From NCBI GenBank assembly GCA_937951615.1, contig CALFBH010000049.1:1-51086 (forward strand): 51,086 bases of DNA. The letters run 5' to 3'. Positions 24,137 through 32,752 of the stretch are shown piece after piece. This stretch comes from an uncultured Saprospiraceae bacterium (GTDB taxonomy: Bacteria > Bacteroidota > Bacteroidia > Chitinophagales > Saprospiraceae). Position 1 is the stretch's first letter; every line of letters starts with the position of its first letter. The notes beneath the pieces were generated by a model. The model ran no database searches. It had not been told where the DNA came from and saw only the letters and a program-made list of their open reading frames with translations. The translations under genes and the position numbers were made by a program.

Positions 24137-25273
24137 ATGCCAAAGATACAGATGGTTGATTTGCAGGGACAGTACCGAAAAATAAAATCGGAAATAGATA
24201 CTGCGATTATGGAATGTGTGGAGTCTGCTTCGTTTATCAACGGACCCAAAGTCAAAGCCTTTCAAGAAAGCCTGGAACGCTACTTAGACGTCAAACACGT
24301 TATTCCTTGTGGAAATGGAACAGATGCCCTACAAATTGCAATGATGGGCATGGGACTAAAACCGGGTGATGAAGTCATTGTGCCTTCTTTTACCTATGTA
24401 GCGACAGTCGAAGTCATTGCCCTACTTGGGCTCAACCCCGTGATGGTGGATGTAGACGAAGATACGTTCAATTTGACGGGAGAAATTATAGAACAAGCCA
24501 TTACGGTGCATACTCGCGCCATTGTCCCCGTTCATTTATTTGGGCAATCGACAGATATGGATCCTATCCAGAAAGTAGCCGATAAATATAACCTAAGCAT
24601 CATAGAAGATAATGCACAGTCTATCGGAGCGATTTATACTTTTGAAGATGGAAGATCCGCCAAAACAGGTGCCATCGGACAAGTAGGTTGCACTTCTTTT
24701 TATCCGTCCAAAAATTTGGGCGCGTATGGAGATGGAGGAGCTTTGTGTACCAATAATGATGATTTAGCCGCCAAATTTAGAATGATTGCCAATCACGGAC
24801 AATCTGAAAAATACCACCATAAATATATTGGACTCAATTCCCGACTAGATGCGATACAGGCGGCTATTCTGGATGTCAAATTGAAATATTTGGACGATTA
24901 TATTGCCGCAAGGCAAAAAGCAGCCAAGTATTATGATGAGGCTTTCGCCGAAATAGACTTGCTACAAACACCTGCCCGGCAGCCCAATTCTACCCACGTT
25001 TTTCATCAATATACCCTTATTGTGAAAGAGGGACATCGCGATCAACTGAAAAAGTTTCTGCACGAACGTGGTATTCCATCTATGATTTACTACCCGCTTC
25101 CACTCAATGAACAGGAAGCCTTCAAAGGACGTGGTCGTAAGGTGGGAGATCTACTCGTCACCAAGTCGCTTTGCCAATCCGTGCTTTCACTCCCGATTCA
25201 TACAGAAATGAATGAAGAACAACTTGCCTATATCTGCGAAAATGTAAAAGACTTTTTTGAGAAAATGTGTTGA
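24137..25273 (+). CDS. DegT/DnrJ/EryC1 sugar aminotransferase (WbpE-like)
   Basis: The 378-residue PLP enzyme transfers an amino group to a nucleotide-linked keto sugar. It has the GNGTDALQIAM block, EDNAQSIGA and the catalytic Lys in SFYPSKNLGAYGDGG. The C-terminal YYPLPLNEQEAF and SLPIHTEMNEEQ segments are also present. Together with the following WbpD-like acetyltransferase, this suggests synthesis of a UDP-2,3-diacetamido sugar for a surface polysaccharide or glycoprotein glycan. The dehydrogenase and oxidase partners (WbpB/WbpA type) are not in the window. Confidence 0.92.
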   Translation: MPKIQMVDLQGQYRKIKSEIDTAIMECVESASFINGPKVKAFQESLERYLDVKHVIPCGNGTDALQIAMMGMGLKPGDEVIVPSFTYVATVEVIALLGLNPVMVDVDEDTFNLTGEIIEQAITVHTRAIVPVHLFGQSTDMDPIQKVADKYNLSIIEDNAQSIGAIYTFEDGRSAKTGAIGQVGCTSFYPSKNLGAYGDGGALCTNNDDLAAKFRMIANHGQSEKYHHKYIGLNSRLDAIQAAILDVKLKYLDDYIAARQKAAKYYDEAFAEIDLLQTPARQPNSTHVFHQYTLIVKEGHRDQLKKFLHERGIPSMIYYPLPLNEQEAFKGRGRKVGDLLVTKSLCQSVLSLPIHTEMNEEQLAYICENVKDFFEKMC

Positions 25274-25473
25274 GGTGTTGATGTGCGCATGTGTTGATGT
25301 GGGAAATGTGTTGAGGTGTTGAGGTGCGCATGTGTTGTTGTGATTTTTTGCTTCGCAAAAACACGACAACACGACAACACGACAACACGACAACACGACA
25401 ACACGACAACACGACAACACGACAACACGACAACACGACAACACGACAACACGACAACACAACAACACAGCCC
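25274..25473. repeat. Nested gap element with twelve exact 8-bp repeats
   Basis: The left arm (25275-25340) is made of gtgttgag/gtgcgcatgtgttg units. The centre is a perfect hairpin tttttgc-ttc-gcaaaaa (25345-25361). The right arm is an exact tandem run of acgacaac, twelve copies from 25363 to 25458, followed by three degenerate copies. The array ends just before the start codon at 25474. It is the purest tandem array of this family in the window. Confidence 0.9.
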
Positions 25474-26043
25474 ATGCAATACTTCAGCCACGAAACCGCT
25501 ATCATAGACGAAGGGTGTACCATAGGTGCAGGAACGAAGATATGGCACTTTAGTCATCTCATGCCCAATTGTACACTAGGCGAAAATTGTAATCTTGGAC
25601 AGAATGTATTTATCGCAAGTGGCGTTGAATTGGGGAATAATGTGAAGGTGCAAAACAATGTTTCCATATACACAGGCGTCGTATGTGAAGACGATGTTTT
25701 CCTCGGACCTTCTATGGTCTTCACCAATGTCATCAATCCACGTAGTGCCGTGAATCGACGCGGCGAATATCTGCAAACGCGGGTAGGCAAAGGAGCAACA
25801 ATTGGAGCCAATGCCACGATTGTCTGCGGACATGATATCGGCGAATATGCTTTTATCGGAGCAGGTGCAGTGGTGACAAAAGACGTGCCACCTTATGCAC
25901 TAGTAGTTGGCAATCCTGCCCGACAAATCGGCTGGATGAGTACTTATGGACATCGACTAGAATTTGACGAAAATGGAAAGGCTGTTTGCCCAGAAAGCGG
26001 AGAACAATACATGCTTCATGACGGGACGGTTACACGGTCTTAA
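25474..26043 (+). CDS. Sugar N-acetyltransferase, hexapeptide repeat (WbpD-like)
   Basis: Start chosen at 25474 ([15 protein letters not shown]), giving 189 residues. The in-frame extension to 25324 would translate the tandem repeat and is rejected. The protein is a left-handed beta-helix acetyltransferase with hexapeptide coils ([26 protein letters not shown]) and the loop [16 protein letters not shown] characteristic of WbpD/WlbB enzymes. The C-terminal [15 protein letters not shown] also fits. It should acetylate the 3-amino sugar made by the preceding aminotransferase, using acetyl-CoA in the cytoplasm. Confidence 0.9.
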   Translation: MQYFSHETAIIDEGCTIGAGTKIWHFSHLMPNCTLGENCNLGQNVFIASGVELGNNVKVQNNVSIYTGVVCEDDVFLGPSMVFTNVINPRSAVNRRGEYLQTRVGKGATIGANATIVCGHDIGEYAFIGAGAVVTKDVPPYALVVGNPARQIGWMSTYGHRLEFDENGKAVCPESGEQYMLHDGTVTRS

Positions 26044-26048
26044 GTTTT

Positions 26049-27659
26049 TTATTTTTTGGAATTTGTTTTTTGAAATTTGGAATTTAATTCATAAATAGTC
26101 ATTCTCAAACTAGTATCCTGAAAAATAACCGGACTCGACTGAAATACACTTTGCTCTAAATCAGGACTATCCCACACGATAAAATAATCAATTTTTTTGG
26201 CTTCAACTTCCTGCAAACCTTCCTTCCTCAAACGCTGATTTCTGATTTGCCCCCAAAACTGATAGCGCGTATAATACATCAAATATACGCCCATGTCGGT
26301 ATGATGATAGACACCCCATATATCATTAGTAGCAACTCTTTTTTCTTCCAAGATGGGTTTCAAAGTATCAATATGTGCATGCAATTGCTGGAAGGTAGCT
26401 TGAAGCTGTGTTTTATGATAAATAGAAATACAAGAATCACTCATCAAAATAAAAGCTGCAACGATAACAAACGTACCGACGACTTTAGCCGTCGAATACA
26501 GATATTTCAATAATAAAAACAAGACAAAAAGCCCCAAAAAATAATCCAGCCAAAAATAACGTTCCCGCACCAAGACCAGAAAATAACCACCCGTAAAAAC
26601 CAGTACAGTCAAAACAGTCAGAATGATAAATTGCAGGTCTGCTTTAGGTATCGGCTTTCGCCTAAATAATAACCAGGCTACGACAATTAGCAAAAGCAAA
26701 ACCAAATGCCGAGCATAATCTATATAACAAAAGCGCACAACATTCGACATCAAAAATTCTACATAATACTGAACATCAGCCGTCGAGCCGAAAGGACTCC
26801 AATCATGCACAAACAAACCCGGCTCTTCATACACCCAATACGCCGTAAATTCAGTCTGCGGATCAATAAGTTCGTCCTTAGCCAATTGCTGATGCTCGCG
26901 CTGCGGACTGATGAGCGCGAGGTTATACTTGCCTGCCATACCAATGCTTGGCTCGCCAAATTTCTGACTAAGCGGTACTGCCCATAATGCAGCAATAGCA
27001 ACAAAAATCAAGCAGCCGCCCAGTAGATTGCCGAGTATGATTTTAGGTTTATGTTGGCGAAAGCCCAGTCTTTTTAGTACCCTTTCGGGCAATAATAAAA
27101 CAGCATTCCACAAAGTAAAATGCACTACAAAAAACGGAAAAGCATAAGCCTTGCTGAGATAAGCCAAGCCGCCAGCCAAGCCACAAAGCCAGCCCTTTTT
27201 CCGAATACCATAATCACCATCAGACAACAAATAAAAATACCACAACAGCAAAGTCACCAGCAGCAAATCAGCCGTCAATTCTAAAGACATCTCCAGAATC
27301 AGCGGCAACACTACCAACACACCCACAGCAGTTATCCATTCCGATAAAGCAAAGCGACGAATCGTTTTTAAAAACAAAATAAAAGCAAAAAAGCCAATGA
27401 CAAGTTGCACCAGTTTGAAAGCCACCACAGCCTCCACCCCACATTTCAGCAAAGGCGCAATCAACACCGCAATACCCACACCCCAATGCGAACTCACCGC
27501 CGTCCACCAGTCGCCCTGCGCCAATTGCTCCGCCATCAGCAGATAATTAAAAGTATCGGGCGTCGTGATGACAAAACGAGTCAGCAGCATGCACAGCACA
27601 GCCGAGCCCAGATAAACAAGGCAATAGAAGACATCCGTTTTTGCAAAAAGGTTTTTCAT
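26049..27659 (-). CDS. Multi-pass membrane protein, glycosyltransferase (GT-C) like
   Basis: Start at 27659 (MKNLFAKTDVFYCLVYLGSA) gives 536 residues; an upstream start at 27713 is possible. About ten membrane helices in the first 420 residues and a C-terminal soluble part (VYHHTDMGVYLMYYTRYQF ... DYFIVWDSPD) match the plan of polyprenyl-sugar-using GT-C transferases (ArnT/PMT-like). The DTFNYLLMAEQLAQGDWW loop near the N-terminus is where such enzymes carry catalytic acids. The last ten residues come from an aaatttggaattt repeat. It converges on the acetyltransferase gene with only 5 bp between. Confidence 0.75.
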   Translation of the reverse strand: MKNLFAKTDVFYCLVYLGSAVLCMLLTRFVITTPDTFNYLLMAEQLAQGDWWTAVSSHWGVGIAVLIAPLLKCGVEAVVAFKLVQLVIGFFAFILFLKTIRRFALSEWITAVGVLVVLPLILEMSLELTADLLLVTLLLWYFYLLSDGDYGIRKKGWLCGLAGGLAYLSKAYAFPFFVVHFTLWNAVLLLPERVLKRLGFRQHKPKIILGNLLGGCLIFVAIAALWAVPLSQKFGEPSIGMAGKYNLALISPQREHQQLAKDELIDPQTEFTAYWVYEEPGLFVHDWSPFGSTADVQYYVEFLMSNVVRFCYIDYARHLVLLLLIVVAWLLFRRKPIPKADLQFIILTVLTVLVFTGGYFLVLVRERYFWLDYFLGLFVLFLLLKYLYSTAKVVGTFVIVAAFILMSDSCISIYHKTQLQATFQQLHAHIDTLKPILEEKRVATNDIWGVYHHTDMGVYLMYYTRYQFWGQIRNQRLRKEGLQEVEAKKIDYFIVWDSPDLEQSVFQSSPVIFQDTSLRMTIYELNSKFQKTNSKK

Positions 27660-27725
27660 AAAAGAATGGTCAAAATTACTCGCTTTCCCTCTTTTTATCG
27701 AACTTCGGAGCATTTATCTATTGTA

Positions 27726-28439
27726 ATGAAAGGGAAAATCAAAAAATCAAGGTGGCAATTTTTGGATGATGGCTTGTCTCTCCTGTACCCGCGCGTGTGC
27801 CTGTCGTGCGGAAAAAACATCCGTGCTTTTGAGGAAGCGGTCTGTCTGCATTGCCAATACAAATTACCCAAAACCAATTTTCATCAAGAACAGGAAAACG
27901 CCATGACAGAACATTTCTGGGGGCGAGTGAAGCTGGAATATGGCGCGTCATTTTATTATTTCAAAAAAGGCGGGCTGGTGCAGCAACTCATCCACAATTT
28001 GAAATATGCAAACAAACCGGAAATCGGACTGCGGCTCGGACAACTGTATGGAAAAGTACTAAAAAAATCTCCATTTCTTGGACAGGCAGAAATCATTATC
28101 CCCGTGCCATTACATCCGCGTAAGCAAAAAATGCGGGGCTATAATCAAAGTGCGAAATTTGCGCAGGGCTTATCCTTAGGTATGGAAATTCCCTGGTCAG
28201 CGGCATTACATCGCAACATGATGACCGCCACTCAAACCCAAAAAGCTCGCATAGAACGGTTCAGCAATGTAGAACATGCCTTCGAGGTCGCCAAGCCCAA
28301 TTTCATCAAAGGCAAACACCTTTTGCTGGTAGACGATGTCATCACGACTGGCGCGACCCTCGAAGCCTGCGCACATCAGTTGCTGACTGTGCCAGATACC
28401 AAAGTGAGTGTGGTGACGATTGCTTTTGCGGAGCAGTAA
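27726..28439 (+). CDS. comF: ComF family phosphoribosyltransferase-like protein
   Basis: The 237-residue protein has the N-terminal zinc-finger pair CLSCGKNI ... CLHCQYKLP (about residues 23-47). The C-terminal PRTase domain has the PRPP loop LLLVDDVITTGATLEAC and IIPVPLHPRKQKMRGYNQ. ComF is needed for handling incoming single-stranded DNA in natural transformation in several bacteria. The start at 27726 (MKGKIKKSRWQFLDDGL) fits the family; a Met 20 codons upstream is possible. It is divergent from the GT-C gene and precedes a defence-like gene pair. Confidence 0.92.
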   Translation: MKGKIKKSRWQFLDDGLSLLYPRVCLSCGKNIRAFEEAVCLHCQYKLPKTNFHQEQENAMTEHFWGRVKLEYGASFYYFKKGGLVQQLIHNLKYANKPEIGLRLGQLYGKVLKKSPFLGQAEIIIPVPLHPRKQKMRGYNQSAKFAQGLSLGMEIPWSAALHRNMMTATQTQKARIERFSNVEHAFEVAKPNFIKGKHLLLVDDVITTGATLEACAHQLLTVPDTKVSVVTIAFAEQ

Positions 28440-28484
28440 TTTCGGGGATTGGGAAATTGGGGTATTAGGAATTGGGATTGGGGA

Positions 28485-28516
28485 TTTGATTTTGGTTTTA
28501 AAAAGTCTTAAATTTA
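28485..28516 (+). promoter_or_regulatory. Possible promoter of the Septu-like pair
   Basis: TTTG (28485-28488), a 20-bp spacer and TAAATTTA (28509-28516) match the Bacteroidota promoter except for the last base. The start codon at 28521 is so close that the mRNA would be leaderless or nearly so. The spacer region overlaps gggattgggg repeats similar to those at 35431. Confidence 0.4.
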
Positions 28517-28520
28517 CAAA

Positions 28521-29825
28521 ATGAAAGCAGCCTACATAGGAAGTATTTATATCGAAAATTTTCACGCTTTTAAGGGTAGAAATGAAATTCCTATTGTCAA
28601 TGAAGATGGGACACTTCAGCAGTGGACGGTGATTGTGGGGGAGAATAATGCGGGGAAGACTAGTTTGTTGAAAGCTGTGGCGGGATTGGAGCCTGCACTG
28701 GAATTAAAAAACCCTGAATCTAACCTTACCTATGTTAGTCCTTTAGGATACGCACTCAAAAACCATAAGTATTTGCATGTAAAAACATCTATAAGTTGCA
28801 AAATTTTGAGTTCCCAAGAAAAAAATAACTCATTAAAACTTATGAGGTTGGTTGATGTGACTAAGGAGCTATCAAATGAAAGCCTATGGGGGCATCATTT
28901 CTACAATGAATATATGGGAGATAATGTAATTGGACATAGTGGAGGAAGTTTTGTCGATTACAATAAATTAGAGAATTTTAAAATTTACGGTTATAGCGTA
29001 TCAAGAAAAACAGGTAAAAATGACACATCAAACAAAGAAAATTTACTTGGAGAAAATGTTTTAACTCTATTTTATAGCGATAAGCAACTCACAGATTTCA
29101 ACGACTGGCTATTCCAACTATACTTCGCATCAAAAAATGGAGAACCTAGAGCAGAAAAACGCATAGACCTCATAAAAAAACTCATTGTAAGTGAAATATT
29201 TCCAGATATTTCAGATTTGAGATTCACAACAACAGAAGAATTTAAAAACTACTTAGAATTCCAAACCAAAGACGGCTGGTTTCAACTCCACGAATTAGGC
29301 TACGGCTACCAAACTACCTTAGCCTGGATATTTGATCTAAGTAAAAAAATGATGGAGCGTTACCCCGAATCAGAAAAACCGCTTAGTGAACCGAGCATTG
29401 TTCTTGTTGATGAAATAGACCTTCACTTACATCCATCATGGCAGCGCAGAATTATAAATTATCTGACTAACACATTTACCGCAACACAATTTATTGTCAC
29501 CACACACAGCCCACATATCATACAGGAATTAAAAGAAGTCAATCTGGTACAATTAAAAAGAGAAAACGGTGCGACAAAAATTATCACTCGTCCCAATTCG
29601 TCTTTTCAGGGCTGGACGATTGAAGAAATTTTAAATGAATTATTAGAAGTCAATCATACTCATTCCTCAAAATATCTGGAATTGATTGAAAAATTCAATG
29701 AGGCATTGGATATTGAAGATTTTAAAACTGCCACAGAAACCTACGAAGAACTCTCAAAAATCCTTCACCCAAATAGCCCCGACCGAAAAATTATGGAAAT
29801 CCAACTTTCCCAATTAACCGCCTGA
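28521..29825 (+). CDS. Septu-like AAA ATPase (PtuA-like)
   Basis: The 434-residue ABC/OLD-type ATPase has Walker A GENNAGKT (residues 40-47) and a signature-like ELGYGYQTTLAW. It also has Walker B IVLVDEIDLHLHP and an H-loop VTTHSPHIIQEL. The C-terminal 60 residues form a helical extension (SSKYLELIEKFNEALDIEDF). It overlaps by one base (TGATG) a gene for an HNH-like protein. That pairing is the layout of Septu (PtuA-PtuB), an anti-phage system in which the ATPase controls a nuclease. No reverse transcriptase or retron RNA is nearby. Confidence 0.8.
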   Translation: MKAAYIGSIYIENFHAFKGRNEIPIVNEDGTLQQWTVIVGENNAGKTSLLKAVAGLEPALELKNPESNLTYVSPLGYALKNHKYLHVKTSISCKILSSQEKNNSLKLMRLVDVTKELSNESLWGHHFYNEYMGDNVIGHSGGSFVDYNKLENFKIYGYSVSRKTGKNDTSNKENLLGENVLTLFYSDKQLTDFNDWLFQLYFASKNGEPRAEKRIDLIKKLIVSEIFPDISDLRFTTTEEFKNYLEFQTKDGWFQLHELGYGYQTTLAWIFDLSKKMMERYPESEKPLSEPSIVLVDEIDLHLHPSWQRRIINYLTNTFTATQFIVTTHSPHIIQELKEVNLVQLKRENGATKIITRPNSSFQGWTIEEILNELLEVNHTHSSKYLELIEKFNEALDIEDFKTATETYEELSKILHPNSPDRKIMEIQLSQLTA

Positions 29826-30577
29826 TGATAAAACTGACCCTTACGGATAAACCAGCAGAACTTACCGAAGAACTGGAAGCAGAACTCATTGCAGAGTTCA
29901 AAGCTAATGGTACAGATGTGTGGAATAAAACATTCATCCGAAAGGCTGTTAAGGACATGTCATTTTCAAAATGTGTGTACTCCGAAGTGCGACTTGACGA
30001 GGAGTCCAAATACATGGAAATTGACCACTTTTTTTGCAAGGATAAATATCCTGATAAGGTTGTCGAGTGGGGAAATTTACTCGCTTCTTTAAAGAAATGT
30101 AATGTGACAAAAGGAAGTTTAGATGTTGACGTAGAACCGATTGTAAATCCTTTTGAAATTCATCCGCGTGAGCATTTGTACATGAAAGCATTTAGATATT
30201 ATCCACGAAACAATTCTGAAATAGGCAAGCGTACCATTATACAAACTGCCATTAATGACAGGCAACATTTTGCCATGAAGAGAGCAAAGGTAGGCTTAGA
30301 AGTTATGGACAAATTAGAAGATTTAGAGGAAGAAATGAATGATATTCAGAGTAACGCCGCTACAACAAAAAACAAAATCACTCGATTTTGCAATAAAATA
30401 AAACGTCTATTCGCACAAGGAAATCGCAAGCAAGAATACGCTGCTTTAGTCTCCACAGTCATCTTATCCGAAGACGAAACCCCAAAATTAATTGACTTTC
30501 TAAAAACCAGAAATCTCTGGGATGAAGAACTAGAAGAACTAATAACAGAACTCAACTTCTGTCAGCTACTAAAATGA
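29825..30577 (+). CDS. Septu-like HNH nuclease (PtuB-like)
   Basis: The 250-residue protein carries an HNH-type core. It has KCVYSE (Cys50), EIDHFFCKDKYP (Asp67-His68), WGNLL (Asn84) and KKCNVTKG (Cys92, Asn93, Lys96), in the order seen in PtuB/TIGR02646 proteins. Two of the four usual zinc cysteines are replaced (Ser53; Leu89 region), so zinc binding may be altered. The C-terminal half is helical (LEDLEEEMNDIQ). It overlaps the ATPase gene by 1 bp and mutY by 4 bp, so the three are probably translated from one mRNA. An anti-phage role is inferred from family and pairing. Confidence 0.75.
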   Translation: MIKLTLTDKPAELTEELEAELIAEFKANGTDVWNKTFIRKAVKDMSFSKCVYSEVRLDEESKYMEIDHFFCKDKYPDKVVEWGNLLASLKKCNVTKGSLDVDVEPIVNPFEIHPREHLYMKAFRYYPRNNSEIGKRTIIQTAINDRQHFAMKRAKVGLEVMDKLEDLEEEMNDIQSNAATTKNKITRFCNKIKRLFAQGNRKQEYAALVSTVILSEDETPKLIDFLKTRNLWDEELEELITELNFCQLLK

Positions 30578-31644
30578 AACAAAATTTCACAAAAAACCTA
30601 CTGCAATGGTTTTCAAAAAGCCATCGTCCTTTGCCCTGGAAGGATACCAAAGACCCTTACATCATTTGGCTGTCCGAAATTATTTTACAACAAACAAGAG
30701 TAGAGCAGGGAACGCCATATTTTGAACGGTTCAGAGCGGCATACCCGACCGTGAAAGACCTCGCTGACGCGCCTGAAGATGAAGTCATGCGAAACTGGGA
30801 AGGATTGGGGTATTACTCTCGTGCACGCAACCTGCACTTTACCGCAAAACATATTGCTTACGAACTGAAGGGCAAATTTCCAGATACTTTTGAAGATATT
30901 CTAACACTGAAAGGCGTGGGCGAATACACGGCTGCCGCTATCGCTTCTTTTGCTTACGACCTGCCTCATGCGGTGTTGGATGGAAATGTGTATCGAGTGT
31001 TGTCGCGTTATTTTGGCATCGAAACACCTATAGACACGACGCCTGGGAAAAAGCAATTTCGCAGCTTGGCAGATGAATTGCTGGATACTAAAAAACCTGC
31101 TCGATACAATCAAGCGATTATGGATTTTGGGGCAACCCATTGCAAACCCAAACTAGCTTTGTGTAGCACTTGTTTATTGAAAAATGATTGTGTGGCTTTC
31201 GCCAAAAATAGGGTGTCTGATTTGCCAGTAAAATCAAAAAAACTGAAAAAGAAGACCCGTTATTTTCATTATCTTATATTGAATCAAGGTGAAGAAGTCT
31301 GGCTAAAGAAAAGAGGCGCAGGCGATATTTGGCAAAACCTATACGATTTTCCACTGATAGAAATGACGGAAACACAGACGACAGAGGAGTTAGCAGAAAC
31401 GGAGGCTTGGCAAAAAATATTGGGCGAAAGCCCCATCGAAATCAACAAAATTTCCCGCCCTTTTCTACAAACGCTGACCCACCGAAAAATCGTAGCCGTA
31501 TTTATTGAAATCGCAGTCGGAGCGGATTTTCCTGGAGAAGAACAAGGGTTTGTAAAAGTAAAAAGAAGCGAGTTGGATGTGTATGCTTTTCCCCGTATTT
31601 TGAATGATTACCTGAAAGACACGACGCTGGAATTATGGGGCTAA
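30574..31644 (+). CDS. mutY: A/G-specific adenine glycosylase
   Basis: MutY removes adenine mispaired with 8-oxoguanine. The 356-residue protein has the N-terminal catalytic Glu in LSEIILQQTRVEQG and the helix-hairpin-helix LKGVGEYTAAAIASFA with the catalytic Asp in VLDGNVYRVLSR. The [4Fe-4S] ligands are HCKPKLALCSTCLLKNDC (C-x6-C-x2-C-x5-C). A C-terminal NUDIX-like MutT domain that reads 8-oxoG follows (about 225-350; RYFHYLILNQGEEVWLKKR). The ATG overlaps the stop of the HNH gene (ATGA), an unusual link between housekeeping repair and a defence-like pair. Confidence 0.95.
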   Translation: MKQNFTKNLLQWFSKSHRPLPWKDTKDPYIIWLSEIILQQTRVEQGTPYFERFRAAYPTVKDLADAPEDEVMRNWEGLGYYSRARNLHFTAKHIAYELKGKFPDTFEDILTLKGVGEYTAAAIASFAYDLPHAVLDGNVYRVLSRYFGIETPIDTTPGKKQFRSLADELLDTKKPARYNQAIMDFGATHCKPKLALCSTCLLKNDCVAFAKNRVSDLPVKSKKLKKKTRYFHYLILNQGEEVWLKKRGAGDIWQNLYDFPLIEMTETQTTEELAETEAWQKILGESPIEINKISRPFLQTLTHRKIVAVFIEIAVGADFPGEEQGFVKVKRSELDVYAFPRILNDYLKDTTLELWG

Positions 31645-31836
31645 AAATGAAATTAACAACCTTTCTATACAAAAATCCGTCTTAATAAAAGCCTTTTCTA
31701 TTTGAATTTGTATTTGCACGAAGCTTTAACATAAAATACACAGCAGAAAGAAAACTCTTCTGTAGTTTTTGTGTTTCCATGCTAACTAAAGTGAGTAATT
31801 CAAGCATTTTTTTGCAAGTCCCAACAACCAAACAAT

Positions 31837-32565
31837 ATGCTATTTTTTACTAAAAACATCCAGTATTTAAAAAACCGAAAAAACACAAACATTGCTGAAA
31901 TTGTTGTCAAACTCGGCAGCACATTCCCTTATCTGGTTTCTGGCGAAATACAGCCGACAGTACAAGATATGCTCGCCATTTCCGAATTTTTTCAAGTCAA
32001 TATAGACGACTTGCTCAAAAAAGATTTGGCAAAACACGCTCGCCTCTTTGTTGAAAAAGACATCCGATTTTTGGTCTTAGATGTAGATGGTACACTGACT
32101 GATGGTGGCATGTACTTCACAACTTCTGGCGAAGAAATGAAAAAATTCAATGCGAAAGACGGCCGTGGTATCATAGAACTGGCGAAAATTGATTTTCCAG
32201 TTGGATTATTGAGTTCAGGTACAAATGAACCGCTGCTGGCAAATCGAGCCCGCATACTCGACATCGGCCGCCTCTATGCCGGCAAAGAAAATAAATTAGT
32301 CATCCTACAAAAGTGGTGCAATGAACTTGGCATCACACTCGATCAGGTAGCTTATATGGGAGACGACATCAATGACCTGACCATATTTCCGCATGTCGGA
32401 CTAACTGGCTGCCCTTCTGACGCGGTTGCTGAAATTCGTGAAATTGCACATATCGTCCTGTCCCTTAAAGGCGGGGAAGGCTGTGTCCGAGAGTTTATTG
32501 ATGATTTTGTCATGCCTCATGCGCAGCGACGACGGGCTAAAGCAAAGGCAACTGCGGTGAAGTAA
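31837..32565 (+). CDS. kdsC: KDO-8-phosphate phosphatase with N-terminal HTH domain
   Basis: KdsC dephosphorylates KDO-8-phosphate for lipopolysaccharide core synthesis. Residues 75-230 contain the HAD motifs in KdsC form: DVDGTLTDGG (Asp82, Asp84), LSSGTN, the K-G-K-like KENK and MGDDINDL. The length of 242 exceeds the usual 170-190 because residues 1-62 form an extra helical region. It looks like a Cro/XRE-type helix-turn-helix (IQYLKNRKNTNIAEIVVKL, then PTVQDMLAISEFFQVNIDDLL). The first HTH helix pair is degenerate. A strong terminator follows. The fusion may sense or regulate; that is inference. Confidence 0.8.
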   Translation: MLFFTKNIQYLKNRKNTNIAEIVVKLGSTFPYLVSGEIQPTVQDMLAISEFFQVNIDDLLKKDLAKHARLFVEKDIRFLVLDVDGTLTDGGMYFTTSGEEMKKFNAKDGRGIIELAKIDFPVGLLSSGTNEPLLANRARILDIGRLYAGKENKLVILQKWCNELGITLDQVAYMGDDINDLTIFPHVGLTGCPSDAVAEIREIAHIVLSLKGGEGCVREFIDDFVMPHAQRRRAKAKATAVK

Positions 32566-32603
32566 TCGTATAAATTCCAAATAAAAAAATCCCAAATTCC
32601 AAT

Positions 32604-32646
32604 ATGGTTCGCAAGGAAATACTTTCTTGCGAACCATTATTTTTTT
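32604..32646 (+). terminator. Terminator after kdsC
   Basis: A perfect 12-bp stem (atggttcgcaag at 32604-32615 with its inverse at 32626-32637), a 10-nt loop and a following T-run make a strong intrinsic terminator. It is flanked by aaattcc repeats on the left and ggaattt on the right, so it is also the core of a nested gap element. Confidence 0.85.
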
Positions 32647-32752
32647 GTGATAATCATAAATTTAAAAACTGGAATTTGTTTCAAAACAAACCCCATATCA
32701 AAACAGTTTGCTATTTTTACTTTTTATAGTAATATTTTACCATTCAAAAATC

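Noticed and set aside
25158-25557. Several overlapping minus-strand open frames of CCRVVVLS repeats
   Set aside because: They are artefacts of the acgacaac tandem array in three frames.
28440-28520. Retron RNA upstream of the Septu-like pair
   Set aside because: No reverse transcriptase gene is present and the gap is only 81 bp of simple repeats plus a possible promoter.
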